A stretch of 64,000 bases of DNA from Rhodopirellula baltica (GCA_002901265.1 PPHI01000048.1:145511-209510); one strand, 5' to 3'; positions 26,199 to 36,111 are shown, counted from the stretch's first letter. Numbers and translations are program-made. Notes: a model not told the origin generated them from the sequence alone.

Positions 26199-27068
26199 AT
26201 GAACACCCGCCAGGAAGAGCTGGACAATAACATCGTCGCCGACCAGCTGGCCAGTTTTTACAAAAAGGTCGAGCCCTATTCGAAGCTGATTGGCGTCGGA
26301 GTGATCGCGATCGTGGTGGCAATGTTGGCCTTTGGGTTCTACAGCAGCTCGCAAACGGCAACGCGAAGCGACGCCACATTTCAATTGCTGATGAACAATC
26401 CCGAGGTCGCGTCACAGTACCCGGATACGACCGCGGCGGCTTGGTCGCAGCTTTTCCAAGCCAATCAGAACCTTGTCCAAGGTGTCGATTCGCTGTACCG
26501 CGACAAGGCTGAAGCAGAAACCTTGCTTTCGCAAGCCAAAGACGAATTTATTAACGCGCGTGTTAGCTCTAGCGATAACGTGCTGGTCTCACGTGCAAAC
26601 TACGGGTTGGCACTTACCTACGAGTCACTCGGGCAAGTCGATGACGCAATCACAGCGTATGAAGCCTGCGTTGCCGCCGATGAATCTCCGGAAATGGTGG
26701 AAGTTGCCGAAAAACGAATCGCACTGCTGAAAAGCTCCGCGGCGAAGGATTTCTTCGCTTGGTTCGGCGATCAAAACTTTGCCCCCGCAGACCCGTCGCT
26801 TCCACCAGAATTGCCTGGTGCTTCGACCCTGCCAGACCTTCCAGATTTGGATCTCCCCAACCTGGACTTGGACAGCGAAATGGGAAGCACCTTCGACACG
26901 CTCAAAGGCGACGCGTCGGAAATGGAACTGACCGGCGGAATTGAACTGCCGGAAGATGGCGAAGCGACAACTGAGCCAGAAGCTGTGGCGGAACCAGAGA
27001 CCACCTCTGAGCCGGAAACTGCTGCTGAGCCAGAAACCGCTGCCGAAGAAACGAAGTCGGACGAGTAG
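26199..27068 (+). CDS. Single-pass membrane protein with TPR-like domain and acidic repeat tail
   Basis: A 289-residue protein resembling the YfgM/tetratricopeptide ancillary family: a cytoplasmic N terminus (MNTRQEELDNNIVADQLASFYKK), one membrane helix (LIGVGVIAIVVAMLAFGFY, residues ~28-46), then helical TPR-like repeats (LGQVDDAITAYEACVAADES). YfgM proteins work with the Sec translocon and periplasmic chaperones; this role is inferred from the layout. The C terminus has a Pro/Asp/Leu segment (PDLPDLDLPNLDLDSE) and an acidic tail of repeated EPE units (TEPEAVAEPETTSEPETAAEPET). The ATG at 26199 is preferred to the upstream one at 26115. Confidence 0.75.
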   Translation: MNTRQEELDNNIVADQLASFYKKVEPYSKLIGVGVIAIVVAMLAFGFYSSSQTATRSDATFQLLMNNPEVASQYPDTTAAAWSQLFQANQNLVQGVDSLYRDKAEAETLLSQAKDEFINARVSSSDNVLVSRANYGLALTYESLGQVDDAITAYEACVAADESPEMVEVAEKRIALLKSSAAKDFFAWFGDQNFAPADPSLPPELPGASTLPDLPDLDLPNLDLDSEMGSTFDTLKGDASEMELTGGIELPEDGEATTEPEAVAEPETTSEPETAAEPETAAEETKSDE

Positions 27069-27213
27069 TTCGCCTGCGAATTCGAAGTCGCCGGGAAGTT
27101 AAGGGGAACTGGCAGGACGACGTTCCTGCCTGCCCGCTTGATCGAACCGGCTTTTTTATCTGTTCCAATAACACATTCACAACGACGGACGAACGCAACG
27201 TCCATTCCACCCG

Positions 27214-28239
27214 ATGGACGATTCTCAGGTTAACCACCACGACGATGCCGATGGTGAAGCATTGGACGATCCGCCAATCGTCCGTGAATTTACTGTCCCG
27301 GAATCCGCAGCCGGTCAACGTATCGACCTGTTCTTAACCGGCGCTTGCGACGGTTATAGCCGCAGTCAAATTCGACAAGCGGTCCAAGACGATCAAGCCG
27401 AGGTCGACGGCAAAGTCATTCGGCCAAGTTTTCGCTTGCGTCCCGGTCAACAGATTCGCTTCCAACTACCCGAAGAATTTTCGGACGAGGTTGTCCCGGA
27501 GAACATTCCGCTTGACCTGATCTACGAAGACGACGGCTTCGTCGTTGTGAACAAGCCGCCGGGGATGGTGGTCCATCCGGCACGTGGTAACTGGAAAGGC
27601 ACGCTGACGAGCGCTTTGGCGCATCGCTTTCAATCGCTGTCCGACGTGGGCGGCCCGACGCGACCGGGCATAGTCCATCGACTCGACCGCGACACCAGTG
27701 GGGTGATTGTCGTTGCCAAAACCAACGCGGTTCACATGGCACTTGCCGAACAATGGCATGATCGTGAAGTCGAAAAGGAATACTTTGCGATCGCGATCGG
27801 TCGGTTGGATCGCGACCGCGACGTGATCGATGCCCCGATCGGTCGCCATCCCTATCAACGGGACAAAATGGCGATCCGTGAAAACCACACGACTTCAAAA
27901 ACTGCCAACACCTTTTTCGAGGTCGAAGAGCGAATCGGACGATTTACCGTTGTCCGATGCTTCCCCAAGACAGGTCGTACGCACCAGATTCGCGTTCACC
28001 TGGCGCACATCGGCTGCCCGATTCTTTGCGACCGACTGTACGCAGGACACGCCGTTGCGGAGCAATCTTGGCTAGAAGGCAAAGGATCGGTCGCGGGAAG
28101 CCCAGTCGTCATGACCCGCCAGGCCTTGCACGCCCGTCGGTTGAAACTTCGCCATCCACAATCCGGTGAATGGATGACCTTTGAAGCGCCGATACCCGAA
28201 GATATCCGGCGAACGTTGGACGTGATTCGTCAAGCATAG
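27214..28239 (+). CDS. rluD: RluA-family 23S rRNA pseudouridine synthase
   Basis: Isomerises specific uridines of ribosomal RNA to pseudouridine. The 341-residue protein has an acidic N-terminal tail, an S4 RNA-binding domain (residues ~25-85, GQRIDLFLTGACDGYSRSQIRQAV), the motif VVVNKPPGMVVHPARGN, and the catalytic motif HRLDRDTSGVIVVAKT with the nucleophilic Asp. The later KTGRTHQIRVHLAHIGCPI is typical of RluA/RluD. RluD is the best match because of the S4 domain, but RluC cannot be excluded. It is a stand-alone housekeeping gene 146 nt after the membrane TPR gene. Confidence 0.92.
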   Translation: MDDSQVNHHDDADGEALDDPPIVREFTVPESAAGQRIDLFLTGACDGYSRSQIRQAVQDDQAEVDGKVIRPSFRLRPGQQIRFQLPEEFSDEVVPENIPLDLIYEDDGFVVVNKPPGMVVHPARGNWKGTLTSALAHRFQSLSDVGGPTRPGIVHRLDRDTSGVIVVAKTNAVHMALAEQWHDREVEKEYFAIAIGRLDRDRDVIDAPIGRHPYQRDKMAIRENHTTSKTANTFFEVEERIGRFTVVRCFPKTGRTHQIRVHLAHIGCPILCDRLYAGHAVAEQSWLEGKGSVAGSPVVMTRQALHARRLKLRHPQSGEWMTFEAPIPEDIRRTLDVIRQA

Positions 28240-28464
28240 TGGCGTGCGAGCGTGCTTGTTGACGCCGCGAGTAAGCGGCTCGGCGGCCAGCAAAGCCCAT
28301 TCGCATACGGATCTTCCGAAGCCGGATCAGCCACCGACGAACCACCCGCTTGAAGTGATGGATTGAATTGAAATCGCCGTGACGGATGCCAAGTGGCTAC
28401 AATAAATCACGTTGCATTCGATTGCGACGTGAGAACCAGTTTCACGACCCACCCACACGTGCTT

Positions 28465-29781
28465 ATGTCGTCAGCAGCCAGCGATTCAAAAACCGAAGTC
28501 GGAAGCTACTTCATCTCCAACTACCCGCCTTACAGCCAATGGAAGAAGGGTTCTTTGGACGATGTTCGCAACGCACTTCACAGCCCACCGCAAGAATCGA
28601 CGCCACTCGGGCTGTACCTTCATATCCCATTTTGCCGCAAACGTTGCAAGTTTTGCTACTTCAAGGTCTTTACGGACGTCACTGCTCCAGAAGTTCAGCG
28701 GTACGTCGATGCCTTGTGCAACGAAATTTCTTTGGTCAGCCAATGCGAAGTCATGGGAGACCGGCCCTTCCGTTTTGTCTATTTCGGTGGCGGGACGCCA
28801 AGTTTTCTGTCACCTAAACAGCTGACGAAACTGGCCGATCGGCTTCGCCAACACATCACCTGGGACGGTGCCGAAGAGGTCACGTTCGAGTGCGAACCAG
28901 GAACGCTTAGCGAAACCAAAGTCAAAACGCTTCGCGAAGTGATGGGCGTCACCCGCCTGAGTCTCGGCGTCGAGAATTTCTCGGACAAAGTGCTCGAAGA
29001 CAACGGACGCGCCCACCTTTCGAAACAAGTCTTTCGCGCTTGGGAATGGATCGCCGAAGCGGAATTCCCAAACGTCAACATTGACCTGATCGCCGGCATG
29101 GTTGGCGAAACCTGGGACAACTGGAAAGACAACATCCGTCAAGCCATCGAGATGTCACCCGAAAGTGTGACGATCTATCAGATGGAATTGCCGTTCAACA
29201 CCGTCTACAGCAAAGACATGTTGGACAAGCAAAGTGAAAGTCCCGTCGCCGATTGGGCCACCAAACGCGCCTGGGTCGACTACGCGTTCAACGAGTTCCT
29301 TGACGCGGGCTACAGCGTCAGCAGCGCTTACACGGTCGTCAAAGACCCAAGTAAAGTGAACTTCTCGTACCGGGACAACCTCTGGCAAGGCGCCGACTTG
29401 TTGGCGACCGGCATCGCGAGTTTTGGTCACGCTTCGGGCGTCCACTACCAGAACTTGGCCGAACTTGAACAGTACCTGTCGACAGTCGAGTCAGGGCAAC
29501 TGCCACTCGGACGCGGGTTCGTTCCCAGTGATCACCAGCGATTGATCCGTTCGATGATCCTGCTGCTCAAAAAAGGCTTCTTGGAACGGTCCTATTTCCA
29601 AAATAAATTCGGCGTCGATATCGTCGCCGAATGGCAAGCCGAGTGGGACAAGTTTGTCGAAGACGGCTGGGCAACGATCAATGGCGATCGCATCGAACTG
29701 ACCCGATATGGTCTACTACGCGTTGACGCCATGCTGCCCTCCTTCTTCGAACCAGAACACCAGAATGTCCGATACACGTAG
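28465..29781 (+). CDS. HemW/HemN-like radical SAM protein
   Basis: A 438-residue radical SAM enzyme of the coproporphyrinogen III oxidase-like group. The [4Fe-4S] motif HIPFCRKRCKFCYF (Cys57, Cys61, Cys64, CxxxCxxC) binds SAM; GGGTPSFLS and TFECEPGTLSETKVKTLREVMGVTRLSLGVENF follow, as in HemN/HemW. The C-terminal HemN domain is present in part. HemW proteins carry haem or act on porphyrin, and several such paralogues act as other radical SAM enzymes, so the exact reaction is open. The frame is open to 28393 but the ATG at 28465 is closer to the conserved part. Its last 17 nt overlap the GcvH-like gene. Confidence 0.85.
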   Translation: MSSAASDSKTEVGSYFISNYPPYSQWKKGSLDDVRNALHSPPQESTPLGLYLHIPFCRKRCKFCYFKVFTDVTAPEVQRYVDALCNEISLVSQCEVMGDRPFRFVYFGGGTPSFLSPKQLTKLADRLRQHITWDGAEEVTFECEPGTLSETKVKTLREVMGVTRLSLGVENFSDKVLEDNGRAHLSKQVFRAWEWIAEAEFPNVNIDLIAGMVGETWDNWKDNIRQAIEMSPESVTIYQMELPFNTVYSKDMLDKQSESPVADWATKRAWVDYAFNEFLDAGYSVSSAYTVVKDPSKVNFSYRDNLWQGADLLATGIASFGHASGVHYQNLAELEQYLSTVESGQLPLGRGFVPSDHQRLIRSMILLLKKGFLERSYFQNKFGVDIVAEWQAEWDKFVEDGWATINGDRIELTRYGLLRVDAMLPSFFEPEHQNVRYT

Positions 29782-30247
29782 CACCGAATTCTTCTCCTTC
29801 GCAATGGGAGAATTCGAAGCAACGTTTCCACTGGATCGACAATACGCCAAAAACCACATGTGGGCCCAACTTCAAAGCGGCACCACATGGCGGTTTGGTC
29901 TGTCCGCGTACGCCGTGCGGCTACTTCAAGACGTCTACTTTCTGGATTGGGAAGTCGATCCGGGCAGCACCGTCGCACTCCGTCAAATGATCGGTGCGAT
30001 CGAAAGCAAGAAAGCTGAAAGCGATCTCTACACGCCGATCGCGGGTACACTCACGGCAATCAACGACGCCGTGCTGTCTGACCCAGCCCTCATCAATGCG
30101 GCACCGTATGAACTCGGTTGGCTGATCGAAATCGATGCCGCCGAAGGGGCTGACGAAGTATTGCTTTCACCGCAGCAGTACGAAACGCACCTTGATGAAG
30201 CATGGGTAGTTGCCCAGCGCACGATCAAAGGCCAAGCGAACCTTTAA
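29765..30247 (+). CDS. GcvH-like lipoyl-carrier protein
   Basis: A 160-residue protein of the glycine cleavage H-protein family. The lipoyl site lies in GAIESKKAESDLYTPIAGTL, where the lysine before Ala (Lys83) corresponds to the lipoylated lysine of ESVKA. The rest of the hybrid fold is visible (TTWRFGLSAYAVRLLQDVYFLDWEVDPGSTV, then YELGWLIEIDAA). It is longer at the N terminus than standard GcvH (about 125-130 aa) and no gcvT or gcvP gene is nearby. It overlaps the radical SAM gene by 17 nt, which suggests that the two are co-translated. A GcvH role, or a lipoate-carrier role in another pathway, are both possible. Confidence 0.85.
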   Translation: MSDTRSTEFFSFAMGEFEATFPLDRQYAKNHMWAQLQSGTTWRFGLSAYAVRLLQDVYFLDWEVDPGSTVALRQMIGAIESKKAESDLYTPIAGTLTAINDAVLSDPALINAAPYELGWLIEIDAAEGADEVLLSPQQYETHLDEAWVVAQRTIKGQANL

Positions 30248-30277
30248 AAAGAGTCCTGACACCTTTTTGGGGCGCGG

Positions 30278-32428
30278 ATGCACGATTCGACCAGCCAGAT
30301 GACACGCTCGACGCCGGCGCAGTTTTTGCCCGGTGTCGGTCCGTCCCGCGCATTGCGGCTGGAAAAACTGGGGCTTCGCACCGCCGGTGATTTGCTGTTT
30401 TGCTTTCCGCGAAATTACGAATTTCCGGCCCCTCCCGAACGCATCGACCGGATCCGCGAAGGCCAGCCGGTCTCCCTTGTCGGCACGATCGTTGACGCGG
30501 AATTGGTATCACGCAGCCCCGGCAAAAGCGTCTTTGGTGCCGTCGTACAAAATGACACCGGCGCAGTACGCATTTTGTTTTTCAATCAGCCTTTTCGCGC
30601 CGAACAGCTGACATTCGATCGGCAGGTAATGATCAGCGGCGAACCTAAACTGAACGGACTGCGGTTCGAATTCGTTCATCCCAAGGTCACATTCCTGGAT
30701 GAAGAAGACGAAATTGAATCGCCAAAGATCCTGCCGATCTATCCGTTAACCGATGGCGTCAAGCAGAACGAAATGCGGCGAATCATCAGCGCCGTCGTCG
30801 AGCAGCTTGCCCCAGACTTGACCGAGGTGCTACCCGTCGAACTTCGTGACCGTGCGACCGAGTTAGTACGCGATGTCGGTATCGATTTGCGCCAGCCGCT
30901 GCCGGACATTGAAACGGCAATGAAGCACATCCATTGGCCGCCAGATAAAGACCAACTGCGCGCCGCACGATCACGTTTAGCGTTCCAGGAACTGCTGGTC
31001 ATGCAATTGGCGATGGCAATCCGCAGGCGGCGTTTGACCACAAACCTGCAGTCTTCGTCGATGCCCTCCGATCCGCTGCTCGACGCACGAATTACGAATC
31101 GATTCCCGTTCGAACTGACGGGCGATCAAGTCGCCGCGATCAAAGAGATCAGTCGCGATATGGCACGTCAGTTTCCAATGAACCGCTTGCTTCAAGGCGA
31201 CGTTGGTAGCGGTAAAACCGTCGTCGCGATCTATGCGATGATGCTAGCCGTCGGGCATGGAAACCAGGCTGTGCTGATGGCGCCAACTGAAGTCCTCGCC
31301 CGTCAGCACTACCAAACCCTGTCTCGTATCCTCGATTGCAGCCGGGTGCGAGTTGGGCTGCTATGCGGCAGTTTGGGCGCGGCCGAAAAACGCGAAGTAC
31401 TGCGACACACGGCTTCGGGAGAGATCGACCTTTTGGTGGGGACTCAAGCCTTGCTGCATGGGCTGGAATTCAAAAGCCTCGGCTTATGCGTGATCGATGA
31501 GCAACACAAATTTGGTGTCGGACAACGAGTGCGTTTGCGTGGCGGAGGTATCGATCCGCATTACTTGGTGATGAGTGCGACGCCTATTCCACGCTCGGTC
31601 GCGATGACGATTTTCGGTGACACCGATCTAACCACGATCAAAGAAAAACCGCCAGGCCGCGGCGTGGTAAAGACCTATCTTGGACGTGACGAATGGCGTC
31701 GTCGTTGGTGGGAATTCGTACGTGGACAATTAAAAGAAGGGCGTCAGGCCTTTGTCGTCGCCCCACGCGTCAGCGCTTCCCAGGACACCACCGCGTCGAG
31801 CGACGAAGCGTCGGAGGATGTCTCGTCCGTCGAAACGATTTTCGACCAATTACGTGATGATGTCTTCGCCGGTTACAACGTCGGACTGTTGCACGGTCGA
31901 CTGTCCGCTGAAGAAAAAACGCAGATCATGCAACAGTTTTCCGAAGGCGAAATCGATGTGCTGGTCAGCACCACCGTCATCGAAGTCGGTATCGATGTCC
32001 CCAACGCCACAGTGATGACAATCATGGGCGCCGAACGATTCGGACTTGCACAACTGCACCAACTGCGAGGTCGCGTTTCGCGTGGTAATCACACCGGACA
32101 CGTTTGCGTATTTACCGATGGAAACCAATCACCGGAAGAAAACGAGCGTTTGAAAGTCTTCGAGTCCACCAACGACGGATTCGAATTGGCCGAGGCCGAT
32201 TTCAAAATGCGTGGTCCCGGCGAGATTTTCAGCAGCAAACAGAGCGGCATGCCGTCAATGATGATCGCCGATGTGATTGAGGACCTGGATCTGTTGCAAG
32301 CCGCCCGCACGATGGCCCAGGAAATGGTCGACGAAGATCCGGAACTCGAATCCGAATCGCTCGCCGATCTAAAGAAACAACTGATGCGACGTTATGAGCG
32401 ACAACTGGATCTCAGCGACGTCGCATAA
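30278..32428 (+). CDS. recG: ATP-dependent DNA helicase RecG
   Basis: Branch-migration helicase that remodels stalled forks and Holliday junctions. The 716-residue protein has an N-terminal wedge OB-fold (GPSRALRLEKLGLRTAGDLLFCFPRNYE and VSLVGTIVDAEL), Walker A GDVGSGKTVVA (about residue 305), motif II DEQHKFGV, SATPIPRSVAMTIFGD and the motif VI region QLRGRVSRGNHTG. The C terminus (FKMRGPGEIFSSKQSG) is characteristic of RecG. It starts 30 nt after the GcvH-like gene, in the same direction. The ATG at 30278 gives the usual length. Confidence 0.96.
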   Translation: MHDSTSQMTRSTPAQFLPGVGPSRALRLEKLGLRTAGDLLFCFPRNYEFPAPPERIDRIREGQPVSLVGTIVDAELVSRSPGKSVFGAVVQNDTGAVRILFFNQPFRAEQLTFDRQVMISGEPKLNGLRFEFVHPKVTFLDEEDEIESPKILPIYPLTDGVKQNEMRRIISAVVEQLAPDLTEVLPVELRDRATELVRDVGIDLRQPLPDIETAMKHIHWPPDKDQLRAARSRLAFQELLVMQLAMAIRRRRLTTNLQSSSMPSDPLLDARITNRFPFELTGDQVAAIKEISRDMARQFPMNRLLQGDVGSGKTVVAIYAMMLAVGHGNQAVLMAPTEVLARQHYQTLSRILDCSRVRVGLLCGSLGAAEKREVLRHTASGEIDLLVGTQALLHGLEFKSLGLCVIDEQHKFGVGQRVRLRGGGIDPHYLVMSATPIPRSVAMTIFGDTDLTTIKEKPPGRGVVKTYLGRDEWRRRWWEFVRGQLKEGRQAFVVAPRVSASQDTTASSDEASEDVSSVETIFDQLRDDVFAGYNVGLLHGRLSAEEKTQIMQQFSEGEIDVLVSTTVIEVGIDVPNATVMTIMGAERFGLAQLHQLRGRVSRGNHTGHVCVFTDGNQSPEENERLKVFESTNDGFELAEADFKMRGPGEIFSSKQSGMPSMMIADVIEDLDLLQAARTMAQEMVDEDPELESESLADLKKQLMRRYERQLDLSDVA

Positions 32429-32443
32429 GCTGGTCGATAAAAA

Positions 32444-32479
32444 ACGCCGGGCCGACCACCAATGTGATCAACCCGGCGT
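32444..32479. terminator. Bidirectional hairpin terminator between recG and the minus-strand isomerase gene
   Basis: Arms ACGCCGGG (32444-32451) and CCCGGCGT (32472-32479) enclose a 20-nt loop, preceded by a run of A and followed by ATTGTTT. Position between convergent genes and the A/T tracts on both sides fit termination in both directions. Confidence 0.6.
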
Positions 32480-32526
32480 ATTGTTTCGGTCAAAGTGATC
32501 TGATCGAACTCAGATCGCTGTTCGGG

Positions 32527-33453
32527 TTAGCCCTGAACGATTCGTTCGGCGACGCGTTCGAGCAATGCCTTGGTTTTCTTGATTCCGTCGTATTCGGAAA
32601 CCTTGCCGCCTTCGTATTCGATACCGACGTAACCGTGGTAACCGTGTTTCAGCACGATGCCCATCATCTTGAAGAAGTCGGTGTGCGTTTCGTTGCCTTC
32701 TTCGTCGAAGTCGTGGGTTTTGGCGCTGACCGCTTTCGCATAAGGCATCAATTCCTCGACGCCTTTGTAGCGATCATATTCTTCGCCGTTGCCGATACGG
32801 AAGTTTCCGAAGTCAGGTAGCGTTCCGCAGTTGTCCATTTCAGTCTTGGCGATCGTACCTGCAAGCCAAGCACCGTTGCTGCTCAAGCCGCCATGGTTTT
32901 CGACGATCACGTTCAGGCCGTGTGGCTTGGCAAATTCGCTCAGTTTTCGTAGACCGTCCGCAGCCAGTTTTTGTTGCTCTTCAAAGCTGCCCCAGCTCTG
33001 TGCGTTGACACGGATAGAGTGGCATCCCAAGAACTTCGCCGCTTCGACCCACTTATGATGGTTCTTGACCGCTTGTTCGCGTTTCTCTTCATTGGGATCA
33101 CCAAGTGCGCCTTCGCCGTCACACATGATGATCAAGCTTTTGACGTCGAGGTCTTCGCAACGTTGTTTCAGTTCGCCGAGGTATTTCTCGTCGTTCGCTT
33201 TGTCCATGAAGAATTGGTTGACGTATTCAACCGCTTCGATTCCGAATTCTTCTTTCGCGATACGAGGGAAATCCAGGTTGGTCAGCCCTTTGCTTTGATC
33301 GCGAAGGGTGCGGTGCAGCGACCATTCAGCCAACGAGATTTTGAATGGTGAGGCAACCTTCGAAGCTTCAGCGGCGAACGAAAGTTTGCTGGAAAGGCCA
33401 AAAGCGGCCGCGGTTGCTGCAGAATACGACAGGAACTGGCGTCGGTTTTTCAT
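32527..33453 (-). CDS. Tat-exported sugar phosphate isomerase/epimerase-like TIM-barrel protein
   Basis: A 308-residue protein of the AP endonuclease 2/xylose isomerase-like fold with a twin-arginine signal ([20 protein letters not shown]). The barrel follows, with [48 protein letters not shown] and the C-terminal [13 protein letters not shown], which contain likely metal ligands (Glu, Asp, His). Hydroxypyruvate isomerase or sugar epimerase activity is possible; substrate unknown. Export of such a fold is common in planctomycetes. It is transcribed convergently with recG. Confidence 0.87.
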   Translation of the reverse strand: MKNRRQFLSYSAATAAAFGLSSKLSFAAEASKVASPFKISLAEWSLHRTLRDQSKGLTNLDFPRIAKEEFGIEAVEYVNQFFMDKANDEKYLGELKQRCEDLDVKSLIIMCDGEGALGDPNEEKREQAVKNHHKWVEAAKFLGCHSIRVNAQSWGSFEEQQKLAADGLRKLSEFAKPHGLNVIVENHGGLSSNGAWLAGTIAKTEMDNCGTLPDFGNFRIGNGEEYDRYKGVEELMPYAKAVSAKTHDFDEEGNETHTDFFKMMGIVLKHGYHGYVGIEYEGGKVSEYDGIKKTKALLERVAERIVQG

Positions 33454-33577
33454 CGCGATCAGTAGATTTGGGTGGGACAGGGTAGGTTCAACGGATCTAA
33501 TTCGTCCGTCATGGTACGGGAATGCAAAGTCGTCGAGCGAACAATGCCCAAATTAGATGACATGGGAACCGTTGATT

Positions 33578-34297
33578 CTACTCGAATCGATAGCCGACGC
33601 CGTAGACCGTCTGAATGATTTTTGGCTGCTTGGGGTCGAGCTCGATGCGTTTGCGTAGCTGACTGATCGTTTGATCAATTGTTCTGCTATTTGGCACATG
33701 GTCGTCTTCCCAAGCGGATTGGAAGAGTTCGCGGCGGGTGACAACTTCACCCGGCCGGGCTGCCAACGTTTGCAAAATTAGCAGCTCGCGACGGGTAAGC
33801 GTCATGGCAGATTCGTCGCCAGAATCGTGGTGGACACGTCTGGCACGCATTTCACGCGGCAGAATTTCTAAATCTGCCATCGTAAATGCGGTGTCCGGAA
33901 ACGCCATCGTGGTCGCGGGCGGAGGGGCATCGAAGCTGCGGCGTGCGACGGCACGGATTCGGGCGACAACTTCTTTCGTCCCAAACGGTTTGACGATGTA
34001 GTCGTCGCCACCGAGTTCCAAGCCGACGACCTTGTCGATCTCTTCGGCCTTTGCGGTAATAAACAAGATCGGCATTGTTGGCGACTTTTGGCGAAAATAC
34101 TTGCACACGTCATAGCCGCTCATTCCTGGCATCATCACGTCCAAGCACGCCATGTCGGGCATCTCTTGGTCGAACAATGCCTTGGCGTTCAATCCGTCGG
34201 CCGCTTCGGTCACGTCGTATCCTTCGCTGCGCAAAACCTCTGCGAGTGCGCGACGCGTGTTCCGGTCGTCTTCGGCAACCAAAATTCGGTGTGGCAT
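33578..34297 (-). CDS. OmpR/PhoB-family response regulator
   Basis: A 239-residue two-component regulator. The receiver domain has the acidic pocket AEDD, phosphoryl acceptor Asp53 (LDVMMPG), Thr81 and Lys103 (IVKPFG). The C-terminal winged helix (residues ~145-239) has LTRRELLILQTLAARPGEVVTRRELFQSAW, RTIDQTISQLRKRI and VYGVGYRFE, standard for OmpR/PhoB DNA binding. Its ATG overlaps the stop of the histidine kinase by one base (TAATG), so the two are co-translated. Targets are unknown; the linker between domains is longer than usual and rich in Pro and Ala. Confidence 0.95.
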   Translation of the reverse strand: MPHRILVAEDDRNTRRALAEVLRSEGYDVTEAADGLNAKALFDQEMPDMACLDVMMPGMSGYDVCKYFRQKSPTMPILFITAKAEEIDKVVGLELGGDDYIVKPFGTKEVVARIRAVARRSFDAPPPATTMAFPDTAFTMADLEILPREMRARRVHHDSGDESAMTLTRRELLILQTLAARPGEVVTRRELFQSAWEDDHVPNSRTIDQTISQLRKRIELDPKQPKIIQTVYGVGYRFE

Positions 34298-36111
34298 TAA
34301 CGCTTCGTCCCGGTCGAAGTAGTTGTGAGCAATGCGTCATCGATCGCCAGTGTCAAACGAAAGGCTGCGCCGCCGATCGATGATGCCGCAAGCAGTTCCA
34401 AGTCGCCGCCATGCCGCGTGGCGGCCCTCTTCGAAATCGTCAAGCCGATCCCCGTTCCGCTCGGCGCACTGATTGAATCGTCCAGACGTTCAAAGGGCTC
34501 GAAAACACGTTTGCGATGACGCCGGCCGATCCCGGGACCATCGTCAGACACTGTCACCACTAGCATGGACGAGTTTGTTTCATCGCGATCTGTTTCCATC
34601 AGTTCGCATTCGACAAGGCATCGCCCGCCGGATGGAACATATTTTTCGACGTTGCTTAGCAGGTTGACCAGGACCAACTCAAAAACGTCGGGGTCGATCA
34701 TCACTGGTACGTCGACTTGGCATTCGATGTTCAACGTCAAGCCGGCGGTTTCAAAGCTTGGTTCGAACTGGTGAGCAATCTGAGTCAACAGCGGACACAG
34801 TTCGGTTTGCTGCCGACGCACCCCCGCACGTTTCCCGCTGGGTCTGATCATTTCCAGAACCCCGGAAACCAAACGCTGCAAGCGCCGGCCTTCGTGATCG
34901 ATCACTTGCAACCGCGAAGCAAGCGAATGAACCGATTCGTCTGCCTTTGTATCTCCGCTAGAAGCAGCATCGGGACGTGTCGTGCCCGCAAGTTTGGCGA
35001 GGTCCAATTCGGCGAGTTCGGTATAAAGTCGTATGTTGGTCAGCGGTGTTCGCAGTTCGTGCGACACTTGACCAGCGAATGTGACACGGCTGCGCGCTTC
35101 GACGATCTGTCGGCGCACCGATGTCAGTACGTAAACGCCGACGAGCAACAATAGGATTCCGATCCCGGCAAGTGACAAATACAAGGACAAGAGGCTTGAC
35201 CCTGGCGTCAATGCCGGATCGACGAACATCTGCAGTTGCCAGCTTGGCAAGGGCTCATCCAATTCCAAGACGGTTAACGGTTCCTGGTCAAATGCCGCAA
35301 CGTCACCCCAGCGATAGATTGACCGCTTCGCTTCATCAACCAATCGGACACTGCCCAGACGAGGGACCGAAAGCGTTTTGCCATTTAATGTTCGCTCGCC
35401 GGACTCAGACGTCTGCGCCGCAACCACGTCGTCGTCTGGTAATGCGGCAATCAAATCGGACATCCAGCGGCTACGTTCCAAAAGGACGCCGACCGTTGGA
35501 CCACTTGGCAACGCTCGCCAGTAAAGAACTTGTGCGCCGTCGCCCATGTACCATTGCTGCCACTGTGCGGGCTGTTCGCTTGCGGCGGTTGTGGCTTGCG
35601 ACTTTTGCTCAACGGGAGGTTGCCCCCCTTTCACCTGGATCGCTTGGTACTGTAGCCCTGACGTGGCATTGCCATAGTCAGTTCCAGCGACCGGACGAAA
35701 TTGAGGACGACTATCCAAGATGCCAGACAGCGTCGCAGCGACTTCTGCACCGGCTCGGCCGCTCAAATCCAACTCGGTCGGGAACACAAGATCGCCATCC
35801 AATCCGATAATGAATCCTTGCCTCACGATTGGATTCGAACGGCGCAATTGGCGTAGTCGACTTTCCAGCGCGATTTCAGGCGAGGTTCGGCCGGGATCGA
35901 GTTCAAAAGCTCGATCTAGTTGGTCGGCGTAAGATCGAAAAACGTCGTGAACCGACTTTTGGGCTTCGACCAGCTGAGTCGAAAGCAATGCTGCCAACGT
36001 TTCTTTGGCAGCGATCTCGCTTTGCCGCGCCGCACTTGCGCTCAACCATCCCAACAACACGATCGGTGTGACGACCAAGGAGAGGAGGGCGAGAAACAAG
36101 GGACGCGGCAT
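34297..36111 (-). CDS. Membrane sensor histidine kinase
   Basis: A 604-residue kinase with TM1 (LALLSLVVTPIVLLGWL, residues ~6-24), a ~270-residue extracytoplasmic sensor, TM2 (SLAGIGILLLLVGVYVLTSV, residues ~313-332), the dimerisation/phosphoacceptor domain HELRTPLTNIRLY with His351, and the ATPase domain (VLVNLLSNVEKYV N box, DDGPGIGRRHRKRVFEPF G1/F box, GTGIGLTISKRAATRHGG G2). There is no recognisable HAMP domain; the H box follows TM2 almost directly. It is coupled to the response regulator gene by TAATG and lies 34 nt after a secreted VWA protein gene, whose product might deliver the signal. The ligand is unknown. Confidence 0.94.
   Translation of the reverse strand: MPRPLFLALLSLVVTPIVLLGWLSASAARQSEIAAKETLAALLSTQLVEAQKSVHDVFRSYADQLDRAFELDPGRTSPEIALESRLRQLRRSNPIVRQGFIIGLDGDLVFPTELDLSGRAGAEVAATLSGILDSRPQFRPVAGTDYGNATSGLQYQAIQVKGGQPPVEQKSQATTAASEQPAQWQQWYMGDGAQVLYWRALPSGPTVGVLLERSRWMSDLIAALPDDDVVAAQTSESGERTLNGKTLSVPRLGSVRLVDEAKRSIYRWGDVAAFDQEPLTVLELDEPLPSWQLQMFVDPALTPGSSLLSLYLSLAGIGILLLLVGVYVLTSVRRQIVEARSRVTFAGQVSHELRTPLTNIRLYTELAELDLAKLAGTTRPDAASSGDTKADESVHSLASRLQVIDHEGRRLQRLVSGVLEMIRPSGKRAGVRRQQTELCPLLTQIAHQFEPSFETAGLTLNIECQVDVPVMIDPDVFELVLVNLLSNVEKYVPSGGRCLVECELMETDRDETNSSMLVVTVSDDGPGIGRRHRKRVFEPFERLDDSISAPSGTGIGLTISKRAATRHGGDLELLAASSIGGAAFRLTLAIDDALLTTTSTGTKR

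Noticed and set aside
28263..28279. GCCGC-GAGTAA-GCGGC hairpin after the pseudouridine synthase gene
   Set aside because: Only a 5-bp stem and no T-run; not enough to call a terminator.
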